64,000 nucleotides of DNA, from positions 40,024,186 to 40,088,185 of the forward strand of contig OZ034968.1 in assembly GCA_964030785.1 (NCBI GenBank). The letters run 5' to 3'. The position numbers and the translations under genes were made by a program. The notes below the pieces were generated by a model that was not told the origin of the DNA, did no database searches, and saw nothing but the letters and a program-made list of their open reading frames with translations. The DNA is from Siderastrea siderea. Taxonomy: Eukaryota > Cnidaria > Anthozoa > Scleractinia > Rhizangiidae. Every line of letters starts with the position of its first letter. Within the stretch, counting starts at the first letter, position 1. This document shows, in pieces, positions 10,501 to 19,834 of this stretch.

Positions 10501-13500
10501 TAGTTTAGATAGCATTCCTTGCACAATTGATAAGGAACAGCAAGTGCGTCAATATCTTTCATCGATTCCTACTAGCTCTATTCACATCAACACAGGCTCA
10601 CCTAACCCAATGGATCAGCAACAGAACATTCCAGTTTCTGTGATAAGTACCAGTTCTCCTGCAATGCCTCTCGTCTCGTCTAACCTCATGGATCAGCAAC
10701 AGAACATTCCAGTTTCTGTGATAAGTACCAGTTCTCCTGCAAGACCTCTTAATCAAGACATTGTCTCGTCTAACATTATGGATCAACAGCAGAACATTCC
10801 AGTTTCTGTGTTTAGTAATGTTCCTCCAGTGCTTCTTAGCCACAGCACAGTGACGACTCCTGTTGCACACAGAACTCCTGGAGTAGGGACATCGATGCTC
10901 AGACCAGTTGCCACACCCTTTTCACCATTGTATGCACAATCAACGATGCCGACATTCTCCACGCCACTCTATTCAGCAGTAGACCAGCGTAGCATCACAG
11001 ACGCGATCACAGAAAGTTTCCAAGCTGCTCGAATGCCACCTCCAAATCTGACAGTTTTCACTGGAAACCCATTAGACTGGCCAACTTGGAAGAGTGCATT
11101 TGAAACTGTCGTAGAGAAAAGGGCCATCAATCCTAGTGAAAAGATCCTATACCTTCTTCAGTATTTGTCTGGATCTCCAAGAAAGGTCGTGGAAGGTTAT
11201 CAGTTCTTATCTTCACCCGATGCTTATCAAACAGCAAAGAATGTCTTGGAGAAACGATTCGGCCACCCTTCTTTTGTTGCCGATGCCTTTAGGAAAAGGT
11301 TGGAAAACTGGCATAGGATTGCCCCGAAGGATGGAAATGGCTTAAGAGAGTTTGCAGACTTTTTACGTACTTGCTTACTAGCAATGAATTCAGTCGAGGA
11401 TCTTGAAACATTAAATAAGGAAAGCGACAACAAGAAATTAGTAAGGATCCTCCCTGGCTGGGCTCATCCCAAGTGGGGGACGAAGGTTCGCGACTATCAG
11501 CAAAGGCACGGAGACAACAAGTTCCCTCCTTTCTCCGCTTTCGTCAACTTCGTTGCTGAGATAGCAGATGTACAGTGTCTACCGGTACTACTTTCAGATG
11601 TAGAAGTCAATAAGCAAGAAAGAGAGGACAAGAGCAGAAACCGTAGGAGAGGCCCTGGTCATGGAGGGCGAACCCCAATTAATTCACTGTTAACAGGAGC
11701 CAGAGAAACTTCAGCTAATCCCAAGAAACCTAACGGCAAACCATGCCCATGGTGTAAAGGATCCCATGACTTGAGCACTTGCCAAGAACTTCTGAAAGTT
11801 CCTTATAAAGAAAGATTATCATTTCTAATCAAGAAGGGATTCTGCTTAAGGTGTTTAGAGCATGGCCACATGGCAAAGGAGAATAAGTGTACCACAAGAT
11901 TGAAGTGCGCATCATGCAAACGACAGCATCCCACATGTCTGCATAGAGAAGAGCAAACGGACAAGTCTGATGAGACAGAACAGGCTTCTAAACCCACGTC
12001 TGTACCGTTAATTGTTCCGACTTCTGAACCAGCATCTGTCAAGTGTACAACAGTATGTGGAGTTGAAGGTCAAGAATCTGGACAAGATCAGAGTTTGATT
12101 ATTCCAGTATGGGTATCTAGCTCCGAAAACCCCATGAACAAACAAATGACATACGCTCTCATTGACTGCCAGTCAAACGCAACATTTGTTACTGAGAAGT
12201 TAAGACAGGAACTTGGACTTGAAGGAGTTCAAAGTCACTTGCTTTTGTCTACCCTGCATAAGGAAAATGAAGTCGTCGAAAGTCGCAAGGTGAAGGGCCT
12301 AGTCGTGATGGATATGAAGCACCAGAACAGTATTCCTTTACCACAAGTGTTCACGAGGCAGACAATCCCGTTTAAGAGTTCACAGATTCCCAAGCCTGAG
12401 GTGGCCATGTGTTGGGAACATTTGAAGCCCATTGCAAGTGAACTACTGCCATACAGGAAGGATATGGAAGTTGGCTTGCTCATTGGAACAAACTGTCCAA
12501 GAGCCATCAAACCTCGAGAAATATTACCTGGCTCCGACAACGATCCGTACGGAATTAAAACCGATCTTGGTTGGGGCATTATTGGCAGGGTTTGCCTTTC
12601 CTCTTCACCCGACTCGAACGAAGGCTATGAAATTTGGACTAACAAGGTCATTACCAAAGAATTAACAAGTACGTATGAAGGTGCCCAGCCCCGCTGTGGT
12701 GCAACATTTGCACTGAACTCTCGGGTTAAGGAAGTCTTGAATCCGGCCCAAGTTAACGAGATGTTCGAGCTAGATTTTCAAGAGAGATGTGGAGGCAAGA
12801 ATGAGCGGTCACTATCCACTGAAGACCAGAAGTTCCTTAACATCCTCAGTGGAGGAATCCACAAGCGAGAAGACGGCCACTATGAGATGCCACTACCTCT
12901 ATGCTCAGAAGAAGTAGAACTCCCAAATAACCGTTCCCTTGCTCTCAAACGTCTCTTTCTTCTGAAGGAACGCTTTAAGAGAAATCCAGGCTATTACAAG
13001 GATTATGTGAAATTCATGGGCAAGGCTCGAGTGGCACCTTTAAAGTCAATTACCATCCCTCGACTGGAACTAACCGCAGCAGTAGTCTCGACCAAAGTAA
13101 GCCAGTGCCTCAAGCAAGAATTAGACTATCAAGATGTCGTCGAATTGTTTTGGACCGATAGTCAAGTAGTGATAGGATACATAAACAATGAAGCGAGGCG
13201 TTTTCACACATTCGTGGCCAATCGTGTACAAGAGATACACAACTGCACCAAACCTGATCAATGGCACTATGTGGAAACTGATTCTAACCCAGCTGATGCT
13301 GCTTCACGTGGCCTCACAGCCCATCAACTTGTACACAATTCACGGTGGCTGAAGGGCCCGGAGTTTCTGTGGAGTTCAAATGTTCATCCAGTACAAGTAT
13401 GTTGCAAGCCTGGTCCCCTTGATTCACAGGACCCAGAAGTGAAAAGGGTCTCCGCCCTTGTTACGCAGACCGTGGAAAGATTTCCTGGCCACTTTGAGAT

Positions 13501-15223
13501 TAGCAGATTGGATAGCTTCTCTGACTGGTTCAAGGCCAAAAATGCAGTAGCATTATGTTTACAACTAAAGAGGCGCCTAATGGAAAGAAAAGTTAAAGAG
13601 AGTCCACGAGCTCTCAGAAGCAAGTCGAAAGAAGTGCCCGAATTTCAGCGTCAGAAACCAAAGGTAGAAGATTTAGCCCAAGCAGAGTTAGAAATCATTC
13701 ACAACCTGCAGCATGAACACTTTAAGGAAGAAATCAAAACACTGCACTCATTGGATACTAATGGAGAATTCCTGAGTAGAGAAGCTGCAAAACAGCGCGA
13801 CACAAGTCTGAAGAAGACCAGCTGTATGTACCGTCTTGACCCCTATCTCAATGCCGATGGAATTCTGCGAGTTGGCGGTCACCTCAGAAGAGCCAACATG
13901 CCAGAAAGCGTCAAGCACCCAGTCATACTACCGAAAAGATCTCACATCACTGAGTTGATAATACAAGATTGCCACCATGCCATAAAACATCAGGGCAGTG
14001 GGATGACCCATAATGAGCTCCGCCAGCGTGGATATTGGGTGATTGGTGGTACGTCCGCGGTCGGATGTTTCGTCTCAAAGTGTACCGTTTGCAGAAGATT
14101 CAGGGCACCCCCACAAGTCCAGAAAATGGCAGACCTGCCTAAGGACCGAACAGAGCCAGTTCCTCCCTTTACTTACAGCGCGGTGGATTATTTCGGTCCC
14201 TTCTTTATACAGGAGGGTCGTAAAGAAGTTAAGAGGTATGGGGTGTTGTTTACCTGCATGTCGTCACGGGCAGTCCACATTGAAACCTCCAATACACTTG
14301 AGACTGACTCCTACATAAACGCATTACGCCGTTTCCTGGCTGAACGTGGCCCTGTTCGCCAAATCAGATCTGACCGTGGCACGAACTTCGTCGGAGCCAA
14401 GCGTGAACTAGCAGAAGCCTTAAATGAGATGGATCACGAGAAAGTCAAGAGTCAGTTATTAAAGGAGAATTGCGACTGGATTGACATGGAAATGAATGTC
14501 CCTGCAGCCAGCCATATGGGCGGAAGTTGGGAGCGGCAAATAAGGACTGTGAGAAATGTTCTCTCAGTATTGCTTCAAGAGTCCGGATCCCAGTTGGATG
14601 ATGAAAGCTTTCGCACACTTATGAAGGAAGTTCAGAACATCGTGAATTCAAGACCACTCTCTGTAAACGACATGATGTCTCCAGGTGCCCCAGAGCCACT
14701 GACCCCTAATCATCTTATCACAATGAAGGTTAAGGTTCTAATGCCTCCTCCTGGTGTGTTCTTAAAAGAAGATCTTTACTCAAAGAAGAGATGGCGAAGA
14801 GTACAGCATCTCGCCAATGAATTTTGGAATAGATGGAGAAGGGAATTTCTGCACGCGCTGCAAACGCGTCAAAAGTGGGTCAAACCGCAAAGAAACCTTG
14901 CTGTTGGAGACATAGTTGTGGTGAAGGATGATCACCTCCCAAGGAATGAGTGGAAGCTAGCTCGAGTTGAGCAGACCCTCCCTAGCGATGATGGTTTTGT
15001 TCGAAAGGTGGTCTTAGCTATGGGAACACGACTTCTGGACAATCATGGAAGAAGGACACAAGACGTTCAGCACTTGGAAAGACCAGTTCACAAGTTGGTA
15101 TTGATTTTACCTCAAGACCGGGAATTCCCCGTCGAGGAGCCTGCAGAATCAGAAGCTTACTGTCAAAGGAACATTGAGAACTATCAAGGACTTTGTCATG
15201 TTATTCTTTCTGACCGGAATTGA
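10424..15223 (+). CDS. BEL-1 Gag-Pol frame, RT deleted
   Basis: One uninterrupted frame whose first ~24 codons overlap the Gag N-terminus in another register and are probably not used as a start. In order it contains three copies of MDQQQNIPVSV, a DUF1759 Gag region (11030-11620, with NPLDWPTWK), Cys/His knuckles (11744-11945), an aspartic protease around ALIDCQSNATF (12150), a linker to KDYVKFM (13019), then abruptly GKARVAPLKS, the late part of RNase H/connection (PRLELTAAV, WTDSQVVIGY). Integrase follows with an HHCC finger (13970-14095), catalytic Asp in VDYFG (14187), Asp in SDRGTNF (14370) and Glu in GSWERQ (14533), and then DUF5641 (14770-15100). No YVDD box exists. Family members carry about 370 more residues at the junction. 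Confidence 0.93.
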   Translation: MKELRLKSPPWLRSKMKKRKMKHIPDSLDSIPCTIDKEQQVRQYLSSIPTSSIHINTGSPNPMDQQQNIPVSVISTSSPAMPLVSSNLMDQQQNIPVSVISTSSPARPLNQDIVSSNIMDQQQNIPVSVFSNVPPVLLSHSTVTTPVAHRTPGVGTSMLRPVATPFSPLYAQSTMPTFSTPLYSAVDQRSITDAITESFQAARMPPPNLTVFTGNPLDWPTWKSAFETVVEKRAINPSEKILYLLQYLSGSPRKVVEGYQFLSSPDAYQTAKNVLEKRFGHPSFVADAFRKRLENWHRIAPKDGNGLREFADFLRTCLLAMNSVEDLETLNKESDNKKLVRILPGWAHPKWGTKVRDYQQRHGDNKFPPFSAFVNFVAEIADVQCLPVLLSDVEVNKQEREDKSRNRRRGPGHGGRTPINSLLTGARETSANPKKPNGKPCPWCKGSHDLSTCQELLKVPYKERLSFLIKKGFCLRCLEHGHMAKENKCTTRLKCASCKRQHPTCLHREEQTDKSDETEQASKPTSVPLIVPTSEPASVKCTTVCGVEGQESGQDQSLIIPVWVSSSENPMNKQMTYALIDCQSNATFVTEKLRQELGLEGVQSHLLLSTLHKENEVVESRKVKGLVVMDMKHQNSIPLPQVFTRQTIPFKSSQIPKPEVAMCWEHLKPIASELLPYRKDMEVGLLIGTNCPRAIKPREILPGSDNDPYGIKTDLGWGIIGRVCLSSSPDSNEGYEIWTNKVITKELTSTYEGAQPRCGATFALNSRVKEVLNPAQVNEMFELDFQERCGGKNERSLSTEDQKFLNILSGGIHKREDGHYEMPLPLCSEEVELPNNRSLALKRLFLLKERFKRNPGYYKDYVKFMGKARVAPLKSITIPRLELTAAVVSTKVSQCLKQELDYQDVVELFWTDSQVVIGYINNEARRFHTFVANRVQEIHNCTKPDQWHYVETDSNPADAASRGLTAHQLVHNSRWLKGPEFLWSSNVHPVQVCCKPGPLDSQDPEVKRVSALVTQTVERFPGHFEISRLDSFSDWFKAKNAVALCLQLKRRLMERKVKESPRALRSKSKEVPEFQRQKPKVEDLAQAELEIIHNLQHEHFKEEIKTLHSLDTNGEFLSREAAKQRDTSLKKTSCMYRLDPYLNADGILRVGGHLRRANMPESVKHPVILPKRSHITELIIQDCHHAIKHQGSGMTHNELRQRGYWVIGGTSAVGCFVSKCTVCRRFRAPPQVQKMADLPKDRTEPVPPFTYSAVDYFGPFFIQEGRKEVKRYGVLFTCMSSRAVHIETSNTLETDSYINALRRFLAERGPVRQIRSDRGTNFVGAKRELAEALNEMDHEKVKSQLLKENCDWIDMEMNVPAASHMGGSWERQIRTVRNVLSVLLQESGSQLDDESFRTLMKEVQNIVNSRPLSVNDMMSPGAPEPLTPNHLITMKVKVLMPPPGVFLKEDLYSKKRWRRVQHLANEFWNRWRREFLHALQTRQKWVKPQRNLAVGDIVVVKDDHLPRNEWKLARVEQTLPSDDGFVRKVVLAMGTRLLDNHGRRTQDVQHLERPVHKLVLILPQDREFPVEEPAESEAYCQRNIENYQGLCHVILSDRN
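10490..10508 (+). promoter_or_regulatory. Possible +1 frameshift site in BEL-1 gag
   Basis: The upstream frame reads CAT ACC TGA TAG. Skipping the T of TGA places the ribosome in the long downstream frame (GAT AGT TTA). The layout, a Pro/Thr-class NCC codon followed by UGA-U, resembles the antizyme +1 site UCC-UGA-U. No downstream pseudoknot was worked out. The alternative is a plain one-base insertion in this copy. Confidence 0.35.
10610..10830 (+). repeat. Three in-frame tandem repeats in BEL-1 Gag
   Basis: Three imperfect copies of a 72-84-bp unit. Each encodes MDQQQNIPVSV followed by a Ser/Pro-rich spacer. Copies 1 and 2 share the spacer ISTSSPA, and copy 3 has diverged. The repeat lies in a low-complexity linker between the coiled coil and the DUF1759 region and is probably unstructured. 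Confidence 0.9.
13008..13030 (+). other. Junction of the in-frame RT deletion
   Basis: The frame passes from KDYVKFM to GKARVAPLK at aaattcatgggcaaggct. In BEL-2 the corresponding left and right edges (48690 and 49795) lie 1105 bp apart, and both contain ATGG. The BEL-1 junction retains a single ATGG, which suggests loss by template switching or end joining at a 4-bp microhomology. Confidence 0.75.
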
Positions 15224-15288
15224 CTAGATTGTTTTCTTATGAGTTTTTTTGTATGTTTGAACAGTGGATTCCCACTGTTGGGGAGCCA

Positions 15289-15732
15289 TGTAGCGAAATA
15301 TAAGCCACAAGAGACCCTTGGGAAATTTCCCATGAGACTTAGCGCGCGTTCAGTTGAAACACGTGTGCTTGCGATCGTCAGATTAGTCAAAGTTATCTCG
15401 CTAGTTTCGTTGGAAATCAAGCGTTTTGTTTAGATTCTTAAGATTTTATCCAGTCCATCACCCTCGTCGCTGGACAAAGGTAATTTGTAGCTCGATTTTC
15501 CTTTGAATTATTTTGCTTTTCGTGTTATTTTCTTGTATTTTGTTACCACGAGCCGAGTCGCGTAGGTGCAAATTTCTCATCGAATTTTGTCGTATACATC
15601 TTTGCCTTTTAGTTTTACGGTTCTGTCTGTATCCTGCTGAGGAAATTAAAGAATCTATAATTCTGCCAGCTATACATGTGGTTTACTCTTGGATTTTGAA
15701 GCTATTTATCGAGCGAAAGGTCGCCGGTAACA
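15289..15732 (+). repeat. BEL-1 3' LTR
   Basis: Partner of 9279-9722. A short purine-rich run (gttggggagcca) directly precedes it and fits a polypurine tract. It is followed by the target duplication TCGTC and the remaining 29 bp of the fold-back MITE. Confidence 0.95.
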
Positions 15733-15918
15733 TCGTCACTTACGCCCTTTTTCCACCGGGCCCTTCATTTGTGATCGTAACATGGTGCCAGAAGTGAGGA
15801 TTCGACCAAGTTGAGATTAATGTCGCTGCTTTGAAGTTTTGAAGTTTCAGCGCTTCATTCGCAATTGGTAGAAGGTTGAAGTCTATAGTTTGCGTTCAGT
15901 TCGTTGCAGACACAAGTC

Positions 15919-16800
15919 ATGGCTGCTGTTAGCACAACCGCCAAAATTCCCTTGCTGCTGAATCTGTCGGGTCGTTTACACCAAGGAGAGAATTGGAAAT
16001 CAATTCGTCGAGAATGGAAGTTCTAGGAGCTGGTGGCCGGTATTCATAAGAAATCGCAGGAGGTTCGAGTGGCATCTTTGTTAAATGTCATTGGAAAAGA
16101 AGGCATGGATATGTACGAAACCTTTCAATGGAATGTGGACTCGGATGCTCTGAAGATTGACAAGGTGCTAGAAAAGTTCCAAGAACGATGTGCACCAGCT
16201 TGTAACGAGACTTATAAACGATATGTTTTCTGCAAGCGCGAGCAGCTGCTGAGTGAGTCTCGATAGTTATATCACCGCGTTAATGAAATTATGCGAGTCG
16301 TGTGGTTTTGGCACGCTACCTGAATCTTTGGTTTGTGACTGACTGATCCTGGGAGTCAAAGACGACAAAGTTCGCAAAAAGCTTCTTGGAAAACGAGATA
16401 TCGACCTGGACAAAGCTATCAAAACCATCAAAGCAAGTCAAGTTACTCGCGAGCTACGGAGATTTCAGGAGAAATTCACGAGGATATTAATGCATTAAAG
16501 CACAGCTCGAAGTCTCATGGAAAAAGCAAGCGTGGGAAAACCCCTACTCGCAATGTGCCTCCTAACAAGGGACATCCTAAAACTAAAGAGTGTTTGTTTT
16601 GTGGTGGTAACCATCCGCTGGAAAGAAGATTGTGTCCGGCCTCAGGTCAGAAATGCAAGAAGTGTTGAAAAGGTCACTTCGCAGTCAAGTGTCGGAGCAA
16701 GCCTGAACAGGCAAAAGTTAACATGGTTGAAGAAGTCTCCTACATTAACAGTATCGTGGGTAAAGATCAAGCCCTTGTCTCGCTCTTAGTGACGTCAGTA
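15919..16800 (+). pseudogene. Gypsy gag, broken
   Basis: It begins MAAVSTTAKIPLLLNLSG at an ATG 137 nt after the LTR. A TAG at 16024, a frameshift near 16260 and a TGA near 16345 interrupt it. Capsid-like helices follow (around EKFQERCAPACNETYKRY). The nucleocapsid region at 16586-16700 shows two Cys/His knuckles: CLFCGGNHPLERRLC, then CKKC, a stop, and HFAVKC. The product would coat the element RNA. It cannot be made from this copy. Confidence 0.85.
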
Positions 16801-16809
16801 GAGCAAACA

Positions 16810-18059
16810 TTGTTCCCAAGGACATTACACTGGTAATGCACAATCGATCAAAGCGAAAGGCTCTGGTTTTGCAAAGTTGAAAGTAGAGCTTAATGGTAGT
16901 AAGCATGAACTTAACTTTATTATTGTTGATCAAGAAGTCACACCACTGTTAGGTTTAAAGTCGTCACAAGATATGGGTCTTGTAAAGATTATGATGTCTG
17001 ATGCTGATACCCCAGTCAATCATGTAGCTGCTATCCCCGAGCAAGGAGTAACAGAGAACACCTTAGGCGATCCAGTGCTTAGTCCATTTGCTGAGGTGTT
17101 TCATGGTATTGGATGTTTACCTGGTGAATATAGTATTCAGTTAGACAAGGATGTGCAACCTGTAGTACACCCCCCGCGTAGAGTTCCTGTGCCAAAGAAA
17201 GAGGCAATGAAGGTTGAACTAGACAAGATGTTTGCAGGCAAGATAATAGCTCCTGTTACCGAGCCAACGGATTGGGTGTCTAGTGTCCTAGCAGTTCCCA
17301 AAAAGGATAGGTCAGTCCGAATTTGTTTGGACCCGAAAGATTTGAACCCTGCTATCAAGCGCTCTCATTACCCTCTGCATACAGTGGAAGATGTTGCCTC
17401 TCGACTCACTAATGCAAAGATTTTTAGCATTCTGGATGCCAAAAGTGGTTTTTGGCAAGTGAAGTTGGCAGAGAGCACCAGTTATTACACCACATTTAAC
17501 ACCAAATTTGGTCCTTTTCGATGGTTGCGAATGCCATTTGGTATAAGCTCAGTGCCCGAAGTTTGGCAGTGAAAGATGAATGAAGCAATTGACGGTCTCC
17601 AAGGAGTTGATGTTATCGCTGATGATTTCCTAGTTTGCGGATTTGGAGACACAGTGGATGAAGCAGTTAAGGATCATGACCAGAATTTAACAGCATTCCT
17701 CCAAAGATGCCGTAAGTTAAATCTGACTCTTAATCTTCAGAAGATTAAGCTTCGCCTGTCTGAAGTACCATTCATGGGCCACTTGCTCACTGCTGATGGT
17801 ATTGTCACTGACCCCAACAAAGTCCGCGCCATACGGGACATGCCTACCCCAGCTGATGTCACATCGCTGAAGAGATTTCTTGGCATGGTTACCTACCTGG
17901 CAAAGTTCTTACCAAACTTATCCAGTGTGTTGAACCATTACAGCGTTTGGAGCAGAAAGATGCTGAGTGGTGTTGGCTCCCTGTTCATGATGAAGCTGTC
18001 CAGAAAATCAAGAGTCTTGCTTGTGAAGCACCGGTGTTGAAGTTCTATGATGTAACTCA
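16810..18059 (+). pseudogene. Gypsy protease/reverse transcriptase, broken
   Basis: After a decayed protease, the frame 16877-17572 carries the RT fingers and palm: KIIAPVTEPTDWVSSVLAV, LDPKDLNPAIK, FSILDAKSGFWQVKL (first catalytic Asp) and WLRMPFG. A TGA at 17570 follows PEVWQ. The frame then continues with VIADDFLVCG, the YXDD-type box, and FMGHLLTADG with the connection to RNase H. A frameshift lies near 17930. The segment ends FYDVT at the Harbinger insertion. Confidence 0.9.
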
Positions 18060-18163
18060 GGTCGCATTTACACTAAACCTTGGATCAAATAACCGAGGTA
18101 AACCTGTCATCATTCACGATCATGATCACGATCAAATCGAATTGGCAGCAAATTCTAACATCC

Positions 18164-19378
18164 ATGCGTAAAATGCCCGCGTTTATAAGAGAAGCTGTGG
18201 CTCTTGTAGTCCTCGTGTTTAATTTTCTTGTTCTTGAGCTGCAAACTCGGGTCTCAAGATTTCAGCGGCTCTTACTTTTGCAGCACCTCAAGAAGTCTAG
18301 GCGAAAGCGATTGATTTTGCTTCAAATTGCTTTTCAAAAGACAAGGCGCCCAAGACGTGCATGGTCGTGGCCGAGAAACCAATACTGGTTTGAATCCCTT
18401 TTACACGGAAATTTCGTTGAAGATTGGTGGAAAGAGAACTTTAGAATATCTAGACGTACGTTCGATTACACTGTCCAAGTGGTTGGTCCAGATTTGGCAA
18501 AGAAGGACACAAGACTGCGTAAATGTATTCCGGTAAACAAGCGAGTGGCTGTTGCATTGTGGCGATTGGCGACTGGAGACACGTACAGATCAACAGGGCT
18601 GCAATTCGGCATTGGAAGATGCACAGCAATGCTGTTGAAAGCTGATTTTTGTACGGCCATTGCCAAAAGAGCCATTAATTTTATCAAATTTCCAGAGACT
18701 GAAGAGGAGCTGAACACTCACTGAAGACTGAACAATCACTTGTTCGCCCAAAAGTCTCCATTTCCACACGTGGAAGGTGCAATTGACGGAAGCCATATCC
18801 CTTTAAAAAAAGAACCCGTGAACGAACGAATAGAATACTTCAACCGCAAGCAGGATTATTCTGTTGTGGTTCAAACTGTTGCTGATGTGTCCTTTAAATT
18901 TCTCGATGTGAGTACAGGTTTTCCTGGTAGCATACATGATGCCCGCATTCTCCGATTGAGTAAACTGCAAAGAGAGAGCGCTCAAGGTAACTGGCTTAAC
19001 GGACCTTCGAAACAAATTGGGGGTTGTGAAGTTGGACCTTTGCTGGTTGGGGACTCGGCTTATCCCTTATCAACCTCGTTAATGAAGCCTTTCCAGCAAA
19101 CCCGTACATTAACTGAGAGCCAGTTGCGGTAAAATTGTGCCCTCAGTCAGGCCCGGGTTGTTATAGAACAAGCCTATGGAATTTTGAAAGGTTGCTGGAG
19201 GTGTCTCTATAAAGCAATGGACGAAAAGACAAGTAGCGTCCCCCTCACTATCTTGTCTTGCTGTGTCCTTCACAACATCTGTATCATTGTTGGTGATCCA
19301 AGCGCTATAGACCCAGTCGAGGATGATGATGAGGATGATGAGCTTCAGACATTAGAGATAACATATTGCAAACATTAA
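18164..19378 (+). pseudogene. Harbinger-1 transposase (HARBI1/DDE_Tnp_4 type), two nonsense codons
   Basis: A single frame of 405 codons, close to the family's usual length, interrupted only by TGA at 18722 and TAA at 19130. The N-terminus is basic. The helical region reads WWKENFRISRRTFDYTVQ and RVAVALWRLATGDTYRS. The DDE domain shows the first Asp in EGAIDGSHIPL, HDARIL after GFPGSI, the second Asp in LVGDSAYPL and the Glu in RVVIEQAYGILKG. An acidic tail of repeated Asp/Glu closes it. The enzyme would cut and join element ends at 3-bp TWA-like targets. With two stops this copy is dead but recently so. Confidence 0.88.
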
Positions 19379-19834
19379 ATCAAATAGGAGTACTTTGTTT
19401 ATTGTTACTTTCAAAACAACTTCAAAGCAACTGGCTAGGAATCTTTTGTTCCTTTAAAAAAACTTTTATTGATTTAACCTTTAAATAAAATCATAGAATT
19501 TTTTTGCAGAAACACATAATCATTTAAATCTATAATTAAAACTAATAAATTGATGGTAAATCTGCTTTTAATTTTTTTCTTCGTTTTCATTTCTTGTATC
19601 TGCGAAAGAAATCATTTTCTCCTAAAATTTTTTGACAAATATTATAATAAATTTGTTTTGCTACTTTGCAACAACACTATAAAAAAAATCTTTCCAATTT
19701 AACTAGAAATATTATTGTTATTATACATAGCAATGTCCATTTCCTTGTAATAATGTTGATGATAATAATAATCAGTCATCGAACAGAAGAGAATAAAATG
19801 CAGTCCTGAAGAATATACAAATGTCTCTAATCAT
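19379..19834. other. AT-rich spacer between convergent Harbinger-1 genes
   Basis: Very AT-rich, with several AATAAA-like strings that could serve as polyadenylation signals for the two converging genes. No other feature was seen. Confidence 0.5.

Larger units (their letters stand above)
9279..15732 (+). mobile_element. BEL/Pao LTR retrotransposon BEL-1, young, lacking reverse transcriptase
   Basis: A 6.45-kb element with 444-bp LTRs and a 5-bp target duplication TCGTC (9274-9278 and 15733-15737). The LTRs differ at only 5 positions by eye. Coding content is a coiled-coil Gag N-terminus, then a 1599-codon frame with Gag (DUF1759), zinc knuckles, aspartic protease, a truncated RNase H, a complete-looking integrase and a DUF5641 tail. 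The whole reverse transcriptase and the first part of RNase H are missing without breaking the frame. It therefore cannot copy itself without help. It sits in the right arm of the fold-back MITE inside the Gypsy LTR. Confidence 0.95.
8837..15766. mobile_element. Fold-back MITE with 170-bp arms, split by BEL-1
   Basis: The left arm 8837-9006 is an inverted copy of the right arm 9138-9278 plus 15738-15766, with about 130 bp between. Ends are gaagggcccggtgg and ccaccgggcccttc. The flanks suggest a 4-bp target duplication ATTT (8833-8836 and 15767-15770). Total length without BEL-1 is about 471 bp. There is no coding capacity. Two small unmatched patches in the arms (near 8948 and its partner) show it is not newly made. 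The superfamily was not assigned. Confidence 0.85.
8680..15782 (+). repeat. Gypsy 5' LTR, interrupted
   Basis: The LTR starts at TGTTATGATAGTG and is intact to 8836, where the fold-back MITE enters. It resumes at 15771 with gtgatcgtaaca. Without the guests it is about 170 bp and pairs with 23833-24004. The sequence right after it, tggtgccagaagtgagg, is the expected place of a primer-binding site. I did not assign the primer tRNA. Confidence 0.9.

Noticed and set aside
10598..10870. Minus-strand frame with repeats NWNVLLLIH
   Set aside because: It is only the mirror of the three in-frame repeats in BEL-1 Gag.
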